Below, piece by piece: positions 63,464 through 64,000 of a DNA stretch of 64,000 bases. The translations under genes were made by a program, and so were the position numbers. Numbering within the stretch: the first letter of the stretch is position 1; each line of letters begins with the position of its first letter. The stretch is taken from the NCBI RefSeq assembly GCF_041146395.1, contig NC_090984.1:84765114-84829113 (forward strand), read 5' to 3'. This DNA is from Eulemur rufifrons (taxonomy: Eukaryota > Chordata > Mammalia > Primates > Lemuridae). The notes under the pieces were generated by a model that saw nothing but the letters and a program-made list of their open reading frames with translations, did no database searches and was not told where the DNA came from.

Positions 63464-64000
63464 CTTAAGAAAAAAAAACCTAGGTCATACTCTGACACTC
63501 TTTAAAAAAAGATAACATATTATATATTTGAGTATTAAATACCAAAGTCTGCTTCTTTTCATACTGGTCATGAGTTAACCTGCGTAAATTAGATATACCT
63601 TTTAGGCAATACTTTACTTCTTTTAAATTCTAAATAGTCACCGAAGTACAGCAATCATATGGCATAAAACCAAAACTCTCTGAAAAGCACAAATCTATAA
63701 ATATTCTAAAAGAGCAATTCTGTAAATCCTACCTACTAGAAGAGATACCTCAAATACACATATCTAAAATCATTCTAGTTAAGAACTGGAGGAACATATA
63801 CTGGTCCTCCATAGTTTGTGTGTCAAATTGAAATACCAGATGTAGATTGTTTTGATAAGGATGGAATAGAGGTTCACAGCTACAAATCTCCAGCAAGAAT
63901 CTGAATTAACACAGGCCTGGAAAATATAACAGCTACAGAGAGAGAATGTATTATAGCAGAAAGGATGGGATTGGGATTTGGGGCCAGATGTGAGTTTAAA
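63464..64000 (-). other. GMFB: GMFB last intron (partial)
   Basis: AT-rich sequence upstream of the GMFB terminal exon on the minus strand, starting with the acceptor tract. No other exon is visible before the window edge. Confidence 0.8.

Overview
The window is nuclear genomic DNA from a primate, most likely a Malagasy lemur (strepsirrhine). The genes are mammalian, with GT-AG introns and CpG-island promoters. The Alu elements give the lineage: the full-length copies have the Alu layout, but most carry a middle linker with a run such as ctaaaaatatatatagaaa, and a 5'-truncated L1 at 54547-54776 ends in ...cccccataatatgctgaaataaaa. From memory both are typical of lemur repeats rather than human ones. 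The gene order matches human 14q22 (BMP4 side - CDKN3 - CNIH1 - GMFB), so this is the orthologous segment.

Layout: 1-9.0 kb is intergenic, filled with old repeats (Alu, Tigger1, MIR, L1 3' ends, LTR-like pieces). 9.0-24.1 kb holds CDKN3 on the plus strand, in 8 coding exons giving an intact 212-residue protein, with a CpG-island promoter bearing four CCAAT boxes. 24.1-26.2 kb is a short convergent intergenic stretch with an Alu and two Tigger-type elements. 26.2-42.9 kb holds CNIH1 on the minus strand, in 5 coding exons giving an intact 144-residue protein. A nearly repeat-free stretch beyond its stop codon (26.2-31.1 kb) is probably a long 3'UTR and contains an internal 139-bp direct duplication. 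43.0-59.7 kb is intergenic and very repeat-rich: MaLR LTRs, antisense L1 fragments, Tigger2, hAT elements, Alu, L1 and microsatellites. 59.7-63.5 kb is the terminal exon of GMFB (minus strand): the last 23 codons plus a 3'UTR of about 3.66 kb. The rest is GMFB intron.

The genes are neighbours, not a functional operon. CDKN3 is a dual-specificity phosphatase acting on CDK2 and related kinases in the cell cycle. CNIH1 is an ER-export cargo receptor of the COPII pathway. GMFB is an ADF-homology regulator of Arp2/3 actin branches. CDKN3 and CNIH1 converge; CNIH1 and GMFB lie head-to-tail on the minus strand.

The most interesting observation is a possible hidden 48-nt exon inside CNIH1 intron 2 (38231-38278, minus). 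It is flanked by usable splice sites and a perfect TACTAAC branch-point motif, lies in frame, and encodes 16 residues resembling the 16-residue insertion known from CNIH2 and CNIH3. That is exactly the segment said to distinguish the AMPA-receptor-binding cornichons from CNIH1. Other notable points are a NAGNAG acceptor at CDKN3 exon 7, the 139-bp duplication with a conserved hairpin in the CNIH1 3' region, and an MaLR LTR nested in an L1.
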